From assembly GCA_019638385.1 (NCBI GenBank), contig JAHBTW010000002.1:124001-188000 (forward strand): a DNA stretch of 64,000 nucleotides. Reading direction: 5' to 3'. Shown piece by piece: positions 17,023 through 25,564 of this stretch. Within the stretch, counting starts at the first letter, position 1, and the number at the start of each line of letters is the position of its first letter. This stretch comes from Saprospiraceae bacterium (lineage in GTDB: Bacteria; Bacteroidota; Bacteroidia; Chitinophagales; Saprospiraceae). A program made the translations under genes and the position numbers. The notes under the pieces are model-generated. The model worked only from the letters and a program-made list of their open reading frames with translations. It was not told the origin of the DNA and did not search any database.

Positions 17023-17076
17023 CAAAGCTATTCCACTTGATACTCCAAAGGCAACATACCGGCTGTTTTTTTCCAT
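17023..17076 (-). promoter_or_regulatory. Duplicated 54-bp promoter-like element, copy 2 (upstream of sucA)
   Basis: Reverse-strand counterpart of 10641-10694, differing at three bases. The -7 box TAGCTTTG is at 17030-17023 and the possible -33 GTTG at 17055-17052, placing transcription about 80 bases before the sucA ATG at 16934. Confidence 0.6.
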
Positions 17077-17348
17077 GCGAAGTAACCCTCTAACTGTAAA
17101 TCGGAGCTGTTTGTTTTTCAACTCACAAACAGGCCGCTCCATGCGGCACGCAGGGCATCGCCCCTTGCTTTCCCGATTTCACCGCGTTCATTGTTTTTTT
17201 TACCCGCCAGGGCGGGCACTTCGTTCGTTTGCCAATCGGCCCCCTGCCAATTGCCCCTCCGCCGGTTGAATGCCGCAAATTTTTCCTCATTCCGTCGGGC
17301 ACATTTTTTTTCTGACCGACACATTCCTGCGAAACCATGCAAATGGAC

Positions 17349-17404
17349 AGTGCTCGCGGAACGAGGTTTCTGATACTTGTCAAGAATTTCGTGCCGCGAG
17401 CACT
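17349..17404. promoter_or_regulatory. 56-base hairpin upstream of the secreted hydrolase
   Basis: Perfect 11-base outer arms AGTGCTCGCGG (17349-17359) and CCGCGAGCACT (17394-17404), with a further imperfect inner stem ACGAggTTTCT / AAGAAtttCGT. It ends about 70 bases before the start codon at 17476. It may be a leader RNA structure or a palindromic operator. The rest of the gap from 16962 holds no gene I can support. Confidence 0.45.
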
Positions 17405-17475
17405 AAACTGCGGAAGCCGAAAAGCAGTAAAACAGAGTAGGCGTCAGTAACCAATTTTTTTCAACCTTTTTGACC

Positions 17476-19350
17476 ATGAAAACGAGCAAAATCTTATCCA
17501 TCCTGAGTATCACCGCTATTGCCTTCCTGTTCTGCCAAACCGCGGCACAGGCCCAGGCATGGAAAGCCCGGCACGGCCTTAGCGCTGCCCAGTACCAAAC
17601 CGAGTTCACCGCCAACAGCCAGGCCGGTTATCGCCTTACCTGCGTGAACGGCTACACCCACAACGGCCAGGAGCGCTACACCGCTATTTGGGAAAAAATC
17701 ACCGGGCCGGCGATGGCCACGCACCACGGCATGAGCGCCGCACAGTACCAGACCAAGTTTAATGAGTATTCCCAACAGGGCTTCCGCCTCACGTCCGTAT
17801 CCGGTTATGGCGTAGGCAGTGCGGCCAAGTTTGCCGCCATTTGGGAGAAAAAATCCGGCGGCGCATGGGCAGCCAAACACAACCTCACGGCTGCACAGTA
17901 CCAAACAGAGTTCAACAATTATAAAAACCAGGGATACCGTCCCATCCATGTGAGCGGCTATGTCGTCAACAACGTGGAGTATTTTGCGGCCATCTGGGAG
18001 AAGAAAGCCGGCGGCGCCTGGGAAGCCCGGCACAACCTCACCGCCGCTCAGTTTCAAACCACTTTCAACACGCTCGGCGGCCAGGGCTATGTACTGCTGA
18101 ATGTAAGCGGTTACACCAAAAACAATACCAACTACTACACCGGCATCTGGGAAAAAACCTCCAGCCCGCCGCGGTATGTGCGCCACGGTATCACGGCTGA
18201 AAACTACCAGCACGTACACGACAACATGTACTACCAGGGCTACCGTCCCTTGTTTGTGCAAGGCTTCGCTTCCGGTACCAGCGCGCGCTTCAACGGTATA
18301 TGGATCAACAAAAACTTCTCCGGCAGCGATCTGGGTAAGATTGACAACGCAGTGAGCGGCTATATGAATTCGCAGAGCGTAACCGGCCTGTCATTGGCCG
18401 TGATGCAAAACGGTCGCTTGGTGTTTGCCAAAGGCTACGGCACCGCCCGGCCCGGCGTGGAAATGTCGCCCAACCACCCCCTGCGCATCTGGAGCATCTC
18501 CAAACCCGTCACTTCCGTAGCCATCATGCGGCTCGTACAGCAAGGCAACGCCAACCTGCTCGACCGGCGAGTGTTCGGCCCCAACAGCGTGCTCGGCGCT
18601 ACCTACCCCACCCCGCAAGCCAACATCGGCCTGAACAACATCACGGTGCGGCAATTGCTCAACATGACTTCCGGACTGAGAACCGGCAACGGCGAAGCGC
18701 CGTTCTGGAATGCCAACAGCACCGTAGCCAACTGCATGAGCGTCCTGATGAATGCCAACGACCTCATCACCACCACGCCCAACACCCAGAACATTTATTC
18801 CAACATCAACTACTACTTCCTGGCACGGGTCATTGAAGTGGTGAGCGGTCAACCCTACGAAACGTATGTGCGCAACAACGTGCTCAACCCCGCCGGCATC
18901 GGCAACACCATGTATGTGGGCCTCGCCAACGGCGAATCGCGGCCCGGCGAAGCCACTTACACGCCTCACTCCAAGCCCAACATGCAACAGTTCGGCGGCT
19001 TCGGCGGATGGGTAGCACGCCCCATTGACCTCGTCAACTTCCTGCGCTTCGTGGACGGCGCCCCCAACCCGACCGACATCCTCACTGCCGCCAACCACAC
19101 CACCATGACGACCGGCTCCACCGTAAGCCCCGGCTACGCCCTCGGCTGGAACGTCGGTAACGGCATCCAAAACCACAACGGATGTTTCAGCGGCGGACGC
19201 TCCTTCCTCGTGGAATTGGCCAACGGCCTGAGCTACGCCGTCATCCTCAACAACACCCCGACCAACGACAACTGCGCCTGGACGCTCAAGTCGGTACTCG
19301 ATGCCGCCCTGCCCACCGTTGCTCAATATCCCAACTACAACCTTTTCTGA
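17476..19350 (+). CDS. Secreted serine beta-lactamase-family hydrolase with five N-terminal BTRD1-type repeats
   Basis: A 624-residue exported protein: signal peptide (MKTSKILSILSITAIAFLF, cleaved after AQA), five tandem repeats of about 50 residues (about 28-278) with the pattern H-x-(L/M/I)-(S/T)-A-x-x-(Y/F)-Q ... GY ... IWEK, then a class C beta-lactamase/esterase domain. Catalytic motifs are the SxxK tetrad in RIWSISKPVTS (Ser340 and Lys343), the Y-x-N in NIYSNINYYF, and HNG near the C-terminus in place of KTG. The repeats match the bacterial tandem repeat / polyglycine-hydrolase structural repeat and probably bind substrate or surface. No T9SS sorting domain is present. An intrinsic terminator follows the stop. 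Substrate unknown; likely a peptidase or esterase rather than an antibiotic resistance enzyme. Confidence 0.85.
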   Translation: MKTSKILSILSITAIAFLFCQTAAQAQAWKARHGLSAAQYQTEFTANSQAGYRLTCVNGYTHNGQERYTAIWEKITGPAMATHHGMSAAQYQTKFNEYSQQGFRLTSVSGYGVGSAAKFAAIWEKKSGGAWAAKHNLTAAQYQTEFNNYKNQGYRPIHVSGYVVNNVEYFAAIWEKKAGGAWEARHNLTAAQFQTTFNTLGGQGYVLLNVSGYTKNNTNYYTGIWEKTSSPPRYVRHGITAENYQHVHDNMYYQGYRPLFVQGFASGTSARFNGIWINKNFSGSDLGKIDNAVSGYMNSQSVTGLSLAVMQNGRLVFAKGYGTARPGVEMSPNHPLRIWSISKPVTSVAIMRLVQQGNANLLDRRVFGPNSVLGATYPTPQANIGLNNITVRQLLNMTSGLRTGNGEAPFWNANSTVANCMSVLMNANDLITTTPNTQNIYSNINYYFLARVIEVVSGQPYETYVRNNVLNPAGIGNTMYVGLANGESRPGEATYTPHSKPNMQQFGGFGGWVARPIDLVNFLRFVDGAPNPTDILTAANHTTMTTGSTVSPGYALGWNVGNGIQNHNGCFSGGRSFLVELANGLSYAVILNNTPTNDNCAWTLKSVLDAALPTVAQYPNYNLF

Positions 19351-19380
19351 TCCGACCATCGTGATTCCCATTAAATTCAA

Positions 19381-19418
19381 AAGCCGGTATCGAAGTCATT
19401 CGGTACCGGTTTTTTTTG
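19381..19418 (+). terminator. Intrinsic terminator after the serine hydrolase gene
   Basis: AAGCCGGTATCGAA and TTCGGTACCGG form a nearly perfect stem with a 4-base loop, followed by eight T. It begins 31 bases after the stop codon. Confidence 0.85.
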
Positions 19419-19506
19419 TCTTTACTCGCCTTCTGCTCCGCACGACCCCGCTGGCACAGGGTCTTCTTTAGCAAAACATCAAAAAAGTACAATCGCCGGC
19501 ACCCTC

Positions 19507-19941
19507 ATGATCCTCCAATTCAAAGACGCCCACCGTTGGCTAAGCAACTTCCACCCCTGCGAGATCAGATTTCGCGGCGTGCGCTACGACTCCGTCGAGT
19601 ACGCCTACATGAGTGCCAAGAGCGAAGATAAGGAATGGAAAAAGATGTGTGCCGGGGCGAAGGAGAAGCAGAGCGTCATCAAGCGGAAAAGCCGGGAGCT
19701 GGACCTGGTAGCGAATTGGGAGACCCTGAAAATGAGTGTGATGAGGGAATGTTTGGAGTTGAAGTTCAATCAGGAGCCTTTCAAAACCTGGCTGTTGGAA
19801 ACGGGCGATGCTTATCTGCAGGAAGGAAATACCTGGGGCGATACCTTTTGGGGCGTGGATTTGGAAACGGGAGAAGGCGAGAACCATTTGGGCAAGCTCA
19901 TCATGGACATTCGGGAAAACCTACGAAAAAATCTGTGTTAA
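19507..19941 (+). CDS. NADAR family protein (DUF1768, YbiA/RibX-like)
   Basis: A 144-residue single-domain protein of the NADAR family, proposed or shown to cleave N-glycosidic bonds of riboflavin intermediates or ADP-ribosylated substrates. Family signatures are the start FKDAHRWLSNFHPCEI, the segment DSVEYAYMSAKSED, and the C-terminal GNTWGDTFWGVDLETG followed by ENHLGKLIMDIRENL. Length is normal for the family. It stands alone in a short gap, not beside riboflavin genes or a visible ADP-ribosylation system, so the physiological substrate cannot be told. Confidence 0.88.
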   Translation: MILQFKDAHRWLSNFHPCEIRFRGVRYDSVEYAYMSAKSEDKEWKKMCAGAKEKQSVIKRKSRELDLVANWETLKMSVMRECLELKFNQEPFKTWLLETGDAYLQEGNTWGDTFWGVDLETGEGENHLGKLIMDIRENLRKNLC

Positions 19942-20006
19942 TCAACTCGATCTGTGGACAAACAAAACCCGCTTGGCAATGCAGCAACCACGCCATTTTT
20001 TATTTT

Positions 20007-20064
20007 AACACATAGAGACATAGAGACATAGGCGAGATACTATGTCTCTATGTCTCTATGTGTT
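20007..20064. repeat. Perfect 25-bp inverted repeat built of GAGACATA units
   Basis: Left arm 20007-20031 and right arm 20040-20064 are exact complements around an 8-base loop (GCGAGATA). The arms are themselves made of repeated ATAGAGAC/GTCTCTAT words. As RNA it would form a very stable hairpin after the NADAR gene, but it has no T-run, so it is not a typical terminator. Confidence 0.8.
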
Positions 20065-20104
20065 TCAAAAAGTAATTATACACATCTGGCGTCAAGTTGT
20101 GTTT

Positions 20105-20160
20105 TGACACAACCTCATTCTCACTTGACCCATTCTGACAGGAATTGACCGAAATTGACA
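20105..20160 (+). promoter_or_regulatory. Four tandem decamers with TTGAC/CTGAC at 10-bp spacing (candidate operator)
   Basis: TGACA at 20105, then TGACC, TGACA, TGACC and TGACA at 20126, 20136, 20146 and 20156: exact 10-base phasing, so every site faces the same side of the helix. A possible -7 box TAAATTTG follows at 20184-20191 and the next gene starts at 20220. The arrangement resembles direct-repeat sites of response regulators such as PhoB-type proteins (inference). Confidence 0.5.
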
Positions 20161-20219
20161 CAGAATAATAAACGCATACACTTTAAATTTGCATTTCGAT
20201 TAACCCAAATTTGCGCAAA

Positions 20220-20396
20220 ATGAAAAAAATCTTCATCGCATTCCTGGTGTCAAATATTCTGATCACTTTTGGAGCCGTAGCTAAATTAGAGAATCGGGAA
20301 CAATATAATGTCCTGATGACGGCCGGGATCATTTCATGGGTGATTACACTCGTACTCATCGTTATTCATCTACGCTCAAAGATTAGGAAGCGATAG
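20220..20396 (+). CDS. Small two-helix membrane protein
   Basis: A 58-residue protein starting MKKIFIAFLVSNILITFG, with a first hydrophobic helix at about 3-20, a short polar loop (KLENREQYN) and a second helix at about 30-50 (AGIISWVITLVLIVIH), ending in a basic tail RSKIRKR. An in-frame TTG nine bases earlier is less likely. No family was recognised. A promoter-like box and phased TGAC repeats upstream favour a real, regulated gene. Confidence 0.55.
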   Translation: MKKIFIAFLVSNILITFGAVAKLENREQYNVLMTAGIISWVITLVLIVIHLRSKIRKR

Positions 20397-20473
20397 CAGC
20401 ACCATCAAACTGGGTACCACAGCGTACCCACATACCGTATGCAGATTCCTACGGAATGATAAGTAAGGACACC

Positions 20474-22966
20474 TCAACGCCGCCCCGGCACAATCTCAAA
20501 AACCTGCTGCAACCGGTGTCCGTCCTGATCCACTAAGGTGAGGGTGTGTTTGCCTTCGGACGGCGTGAGGGCGAGGTTGTGAAAAACAGAGGTAGCGCCG
20601 ATGTATTCATCGTCAATATGCCAATGCACGGTGGCATTCGGGTTGCGGTGCGCCACGGTGAAGACCGTCTGCGACATGCGCCCGTCTAAGTTGACGGGGA
20701 CAAAAATCCGGGTGGGCCGGCGCGGGTACGCCAATTGCATCGGTACGGCCCCGTCGGAGCCGTCGCAATCGGGGCGCAGTGGCGGTAGAGGCCGGTAATC
20801 CGTATTCTTTTTCACATAAAAATACTCCTCTAAGGGCGGCAGCACAAACCAGGCGCTCGACACGATGCGATCCGCCGCCTCGCAATCGGCATGCACCTGC
20901 CATTGTCCGCTGCTGTCGGTATGTATCGTTTCATGGTAGGGACAGGCGCGCGCGCGCACAGCGGCTTTGGGCGCCCAGATCGTATCCGCAGGACATATAG
21001 CCAGCGGCCGGTAACCGCTCCGGGCGCATACGGGCAACTGAATCATATCGTCATACGGTTGATAAAACCAGCGGTCGGCGCTCAGCAACTGAAAAATATC
21101 AAACAGCGCCGGCGCGGCCGCTCTTACCCCGATCAGGCCGGGGCGCCCTTCCCCATCGGCATTGCCCACCCAAACCCCCACGGCGTATCGCGGCGTAACA
21201 CCCACGGCCCAGGCATCGCGAAAACCGAAACTCGTGCCGGTTTTCCAAGCCACCGGCTGCCCTGAACCGAAGGACTCCCATTCGCCCTCGTCGTCGGGGC
21301 GCTCCAGCCGGCGCATGGCCTCAAAGCTGAGCCAGGCCGCACCGGCCCCGATGAGCGGAGCGTCGCGGTGGAGGCGAGTCTCGGCGGGTCGTCGGTAGGA
21401 CGCGCCCATGACGTAGGTAGCCGGCCGGAAATCGCCGGGATCGTAGCGGCCGCTGTACGCCGGGAAATGTTCCAACATGCGGGCCATAGAGGCGTAGCAG
21501 TTGGTAATGTCCCACAGGGTCGTTTCTGCGCCGCCGAGTATGAGCGACAGCCCGTAGTGCCCGGCGGGTTTGCGTATGGTGCTGAATTGCAGTTTGTTCA
21601 GCGCAAAATGGAAGCGCTCCAATCCGTAGTCTTGCAGCAGATTCACAAAAGGCACGTTGAGCGAGCGGCTCAGTGCGCGCCGGGCGGGCGCCACGCCCTC
21701 GTATTTTTCACTAAAATTGAGCGGTCGGAAATCCCGGAGTTGTACCGGCACATCGGCCAGCAGGCTGCCGGGCAATATCTGTCCGTCCTGCAATGCCAGC
21801 GCGTACAAAATGGGTTTGAGGATGCTGCCGCTGCTGCGGGGCGCTTTGATCACATCCACTTCCTCGCCGTGTTCCGTTCCGGCGCCGATCACGTTGCCGA
21901 TATACGCCAGCACCTCGCCGCTTTGCACGTCGAGCACGAGGGCGGCCATGTTGTGTATGCCATTGCCGGCGAGTATGGATTGTCTTCTTTCTAAAATGTC
22001 GTTGATTTGGCGCTGCAATTCCTGATCGAGCGTGGAATGTACCCGCGCCGGACCGGGTTTGCGGGGGTCGGCGTGCTCTTTGCATACGCGGTCGAGCAGG
22101 TGCGGGGCTTCGCGCGGCAGCGGATGGGGGGCGGTGGGCAGCGGTTCATCCATGGCGAGCCGGCAGGTGGTTTCGTCTATGACGCCGCGCGCTTGCAGCC
22201 GGCGCAGCAGGCGGTCGCGTTTGGCAATGAGGGCCGAACGGTTGCGTCCCGGATGTATGAGCGCCGGACTGTTGGGCAATACCGCCAGCGTAGCCGCTTC
22301 CGCCCAGGAGAGCAGCGCCGGGCTTTTGCCGAAATAGCGCCAGGAGGCCGCGTCCAATCCCACCACATTTCCGCCGAAAGGCGCATGGGAGGCGTACAGC
22401 GCCAGTATGTCCATTTTGCTGTGCGTCAGTTCTAAGCGCGTGCCCATAAAGGCTTCCACCACTTTGTTCCACACGGTACGCGGCCTGTCTTTGCGCGCCA
22501 TGCGAATCACCTGCATGGTAATGGTGCTTCCGCCGCTCACCACGGCCTTTTGGGCTGCGTTTTGCCGCAAGGCGCGTACAATGGCGATGGGATCAACGCC
22601 CGGATGCCGGTAAAAGCGGCGGTCTTCAAATTCAATCAGCGCCTGTGCGTAGCGGGTAGGCACGGTGTCTATGGCCGGGAAGCGCCATTGCTCGTCGGCG
22701 GCGATGCGGGCGCAGAGGAGTTCGCCTTTGCGCGATTCGAGCACCACGCTCGTGGGGTCGTCAAACAGCGGATTGGGCAGGCACAGCAGCCAGCTAAGGA
22801 ACAACACCGGGGCCGGCCACCAACGCCGCTTGCGATACATCCAGGCGCCGGTATCTTTCAACAAGACGCGAACATCGCGTTTGCGAAAAGCTGTGGCTAA
22901 TGACCTCAACCTTGTCGCAACAACTCCCCGCCACTGTCGGAATTTGCTCAATAGCGCTGCTTTCAT
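20474..22966 (-). CDS. pbpC: Penicillin-binding protein 1C
   Basis: An 830-residue bifunctional peptidoglycan synthase. A transmembrane anchor lies at about 50-65. The GT51 glycosyltransferase domain (about 85-260) has the catalytic Glu114 in EFEDRRFYRHPGVD and the GGSTITMQVIRMARK motif. The transpeptidase domain has the SxxK motif S381-I-L-K384 in SSGSILKPILYAL, SLN in RALSRSLNVPFVN and KTG in AWKTGTSFGFRDAW. The last about 90 residues form the PBP1C-type C-terminal beta domain. In many bacteria pbpC sits beside an alpha-2-macroglobulin gene; here the upstream gene is a lipoprotein metallopeptidase whose stop overlaps the pbpC start (ATGA). Confidence 0.95.
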   Translation of the reverse strand: MKAALLSKFRQWRGVVATRLRSLATAFRKRDVRVLLKDTGAWMYRKRRWWPAPVLFLSWLLCLPNPLFDDPTSVVLESRKGELLCARIAADEQWRFPAIDTVPTRYAQALIEFEDRRFYRHPGVDPIAIVRALRQNAAQKAVVSGGSTITMQVIRMARKDRPRTVWNKVVEAFMGTRLELTHSKMDILALYASHAPFGGNVVGLDAASWRYFGKSPALLSWAEAATLAVLPNSPALIHPGRNRSALIAKRDRLLRRLQARGVIDETTCRLAMDEPLPTAPHPLPREAPHLLDRVCKEHADPRKPGPARVHSTLDQELQRQINDILERRQSILAGNGIHNMAALVLDVQSGEVLAYIGNVIGAGTEHGEEVDVIKAPRSSGSILKPILYALALQDGQILPGSLLADVPVQLRDFRPLNFSEKYEGVAPARRALSRSLNVPFVNLLQDYGLERFHFALNKLQFSTIRKPAGHYGLSLILGGAETTLWDITNCYASMARMLEHFPAYSGRYDPGDFRPATYVMGASYRRPAETRLHRDAPLIGAGAAWLSFEAMRRLERPDDEGEWESFGSGQPVAWKTGTSFGFRDAWAVGVTPRYAVGVWVGNADGEGRPGLIGVRAAAPALFDIFQLLSADRWFYQPYDDMIQLPVCARSGYRPLAICPADTIWAPKAAVRARACPYHETIHTDSSGQWQVHADCEAADRIVSSAWFVLPPLEEYFYVKKNTDYRPLPPLRPDCDGSDGAVPMQLAYPRRPTRIFVPVNLDGRMSQTVFTVAHRNPNATVHWHIDDEYIGATSVFHNLALTPSEGKHTLTLVDQDGHRLQQVFEIVPGRR

Positions 22967-24084
22967 CGGCTTGCATCGGATTTTTGCAATAATACGATTT
23001 CCAGCGCAGACAAAAAACGTTTGTCCTGCACCGAAAACCGGCGACCGGCCAAACCGGCGCGCTCCAACGCTAAGTATTTGAAATGCTCGGCCAGAATTTC
23101 ATCGGGGTGAATGTTGTAATCGGTCACACTGCCGGCCTGCCGCACAAAATCGGGATGTTCCCGCAAAGGGGCCTCGCCGGGCAAAACCGGCTGCACCGCG
23201 TACCCCGACAGGCTGTCGCCCGACACGGGGTATAAGTCAAAATGGAGATAATTGAAATAGTACGGCCCTTTGCTGTCGGAGCGGATGGTGATCAAAGGCA
23301 CGGCCCGGATTGTTTGTCCCGGCGCGTCGCCGAGGCGGATGGCATAGGCACAGTTGATGCCGTCGGGGTTGCTGAGCCGCAGCGCTTCCAGTTCGGGCGG
23401 AAGCCGGAGGGCAGCGCCCAATGGGTGGAATCCGATGCTGCGGTACAAGCGTTCGCGCAGCGCAGGGTTGTAGCGCGACAGGAGGTGAAATAACTCGTGG
23501 AGCAGCACCTCGCGCACCAAATACCGGTCGGCGTCGCGGAGCGCATCGGCGGGAATGACAATCCGGTTTTCGCGGGTGTAATAAACTCCGGGACCGTATT
23601 GGCGGCCCCTCGTTTTGAGGAGCGCGATGCTGTCGGGCAGGGCGGCCTGTTGCAGATAGGGCGCGGCCAATTGCAGGGCCTCTTCCATGCATTGCAATAT
23701 AAAATCGGATTCGGCAGCGGAGAACGGCAGCGTTTCGGATTGTAAAAACCGCCGGTACAGCGACAGCAGCGTTGCCCGTGGCAGGCCGGAAGGATAAATG
23801 CCCATTTGGAGCGCCATGTCGGCAGTGCCCACCTGTTCGAAGAAGAATTCCCGGTTGTCTTGTGTGAGCGCCGACGAAGCCGACAAGCTGTCGAGCAATA
23901 CGACGGTTGCCGACAGTTCATGGGGCGGTCTTTCCGCCGCCGGGCTGCAACCCGTGAGGGCAAGAAGCCATGCCCCCCCTGCCAGAGCGGTTGCTATTAC
24001 GGCGTTCCGGCAGGTGATTATACCCGATAACCGCTGAACAATGTTGCTACTTGGCAACCGGCACCAGTACCCGCACAAAATCAT
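22963..24084 (-). CDS. Lipoprotein with HExxH zinc-metallopeptidase motif
   Basis: Up to 373 residues. The start is uncertain: only the first codon is an ATG, and it overlaps the preceding gene by 38 bases, so translation may begin at a later GTG or TTG. A hydrophobic stretch ends in LLALTGC, a lipobox with Cys46, implying a membrane-anchored periplasmic protein. VLLHELFHLLSRYNP (H196 and H200) is a zinc-binding HExxH, and DEILAEHFKY about 140 residues later offers the third ligand, as in gluzincins. Translationally coupled to pbpC, it may act on the cell wall or on envelope proteins (inference). No named family recognised. Confidence 0.7.
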   Translation of the reverse strand: MILCGYWCRLPSSNIVQRLSGIITCRNAVIATALAGGAWLLALTGCSPAAERPPHELSATVVLLDSLSASSALTQDNREFFFEQVGTADMALQMGIYPSGLPRATLLSLYRRFLQSETLPFSAAESDFILQCMEEALQLAAPYLQQAALPDSIALLKTRGRQYGPGVYYTRENRIVIPADALRDADRYLVREVLLHELFHLLSRYNPALRERLYRSIGFHPLGAALRLPPELEALRLSNPDGINCAYAIRLGDAPGQTIRAVPLITIRSDSKGPYYFNYLHFDLYPVSGDSLSGYAVQPVLPGEAPLREHPDFVRQAGSVTDYNIHPDEILAEHFKYLALERAGLAGRRFSVQDKRFLSALEIVLLQKSDASR

Positions 24085-24466
24085 AGGGATGGTCGGAATC
24101 CGGCTTGAGCACTATTTTAGACCCGCTGATTTCCAGAATGTTGTAGGGAGGAGCATCTGTTTTGGTCATTTGCATTAAAATCTGGCCGCCTTTAACTTCC
24201 CAATAGCCGGTTTCGGTTTTATCGGGCAGGTGTAAAAGCAGTACATTTTCTTTCGCAAACTCCAGTTCGGCATCTTGCAGGCGAGCCATAATCCCTTTCA
24301 TAAAGTTGAACTGATCCTGACCCACCGTCTCTGCCTTCAACAGGCTCTCCGTGGCTTCTGCATCGTATTTCCATTTGGAACTCATGAAAATTTCAACTTG
24401 CTTTTTTGTTTCGCTTTGGCAAGAAAACAAGGTGGAAGCCAACAACACAAGAATGAGATATCGCAT
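24047..24466 (-). CDS. Small lipoprotein
   Basis: A 139-residue lipoprotein from MRYLILVLLASTLFSCQSE, with the lipobox Cys at position 16. The mature part looks like the small lipocalin-like beta-barrels common in Bacteroidota (KWKYDAEATESLLKAE, TGYWEVKGGQILMQM, ILEISGSKIVLKPD), which report model-threshold domains rather than known functions. It overlaps the possible start of the metallopeptidase gene and is likely in the same transcript. Confidence 0.7.
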   Translation of the reverse strand: MRYLILVLLASTLFSCQSETKKQVEIFMSSKWKYDAEATESLLKAETVGQDQFNFMKGIMARLQDAELEFAKENVLLLHLPDKTETGYWEVKGGQILMQMTKTDAPPYNILEISGSKIVLKPDSDHPYDFVRVLVPVAK

Positions 24467-24549
24467 AATAACTTTTTTTTGAGGAGCCAAAATTAGACCG
24501 CCTGCTGAAAAGTTGTACTATTTTATGAGATAAACTTTTTGCACTGCTT

Positions 24550-25416
24550 TCAAACGCCCACCACTTTGCGCAGCGAACGCCGGTAATCGCGGGGGCTGGC
24601 GCCGGTAATTTGCCTGAATTGTTTGTTGAAGTGCGACAAGTTGTTGAAGCCGCTTTCATAACTCACCGCGGCAATGCTGAGGTGTTCATCGGCCAGCATA
24701 CGCCCTGCATGCGCAATGCGAAACTCGTTCACAAAATGTGTGAAGGTCTTGTTGGTCAGCTTTTTGAAATACCGGCAGAAGGCCGGCACCGTCATATTGA
24801 TTTCTCCCGCCACCTCATCGAGTGTAATGTGCCGGTTGTAATGGGCATCCACAAAAGCGTAGATGGTTCTCATGCGTTCGTGATCCTGTGCGCCCACCTC
24901 CACCGCAAAACCGCCGGCATTGAGGAGGGTGTAATCGGAGGCCTGCGCCATGGATTGTAAAATGCGCAACAGCCGCACCAAGCGCTCAAAACCGTTGTAT
25001 TCGACCATTTGCATCAACTCCTCTCCGATCCGGTGTTTGGCTTCTCCGTGAAAAGTGACGCCCCGATGAGAGCGCTCAAACAATTGTTTGATGGCCGCCA
25101 ATTCCGGTTTGTCCAAAAACTCCCTGCCGAGAAAATCTTCCCGCATTTGCACCACGACCTCTACATGCTCATCGTACAACTCCTCCGAAAAACCGAAATG
25201 GGGCATATTCGGGCCGAGGAAGATGAGATCGCCGTGTTCGTAATAAGAGATGTGCTCCCCGATGTGGCGTTTGCCGTGCCCGTTGGAGATATACACAATT
25301 TCATACTCCGGGTGGAAATGCCAGTACGGTTTGCCGAGGTAATTGATGTCGGTGAATTTTCGGACGGTGAACGAGTTGCCGAAAACCGGTTCTATTTTTT
25401 CTAAGGTTGCTTTCAT
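24550..25416 (-). CDS. AraC family transcriptional regulator
   Basis: A 288-residue regulator. The N-terminal cupin-like sensor domain (residues 10-90; YWHFHPEYEIVYISNGHGKR, GDLIFLGPNMPHF) has the histidines usual in sugar- or aromatic-sensing AraC proteins. The C-terminal pair of helix-turn-helix motifs covers about 188-285: VAGEINMTVPAFCRYFKKLT, and IAAVSYESGFNNLSHFNKQF followed by ITGASPRDYRRSL. Translation from MKATLEK (25416) is preferred over the ATG three codons earlier. No metabolic genes are adjacent, so its target is unknown. Confidence 0.9.
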   Translation of the reverse strand: MKATLEKIEPVFGNSFTVRKFTDINYLGKPYWHFHPEYEIVYISNGHGKRHIGEHISYYEHGDLIFLGPNMPHFGFSEELYDEHVEVVVQMREDFLGREFLDKPELAAIKQLFERSHRGVTFHGEAKHRIGEELMQMVEYNGFERLVRLLRILQSMAQASDYTLLNAGGFAVEVGAQDHERMRTIYAFVDAHYNRHITLDEVAGEINMTVPAFCRYFKKLTNKTFTHFVNEFRIAHAGRMLADEHLSIAAVSYESGFNNLSHFNKQFRQITGASPRDYRRSLRKVVGV

Positions 25417-25564
25417 GATGGTCAATGTGTTGTGTAATGCTACACTAAATTGATTAGAAAGTTTTAAAAAAACAGCCTGTTGGTTAAAATAGCACCATTA
25501 TTGGTAAATTAAAGCAAAAAAACACCGGGCAAAAATTCCGGCCAACCGGAATGCCCTCTGAAAC

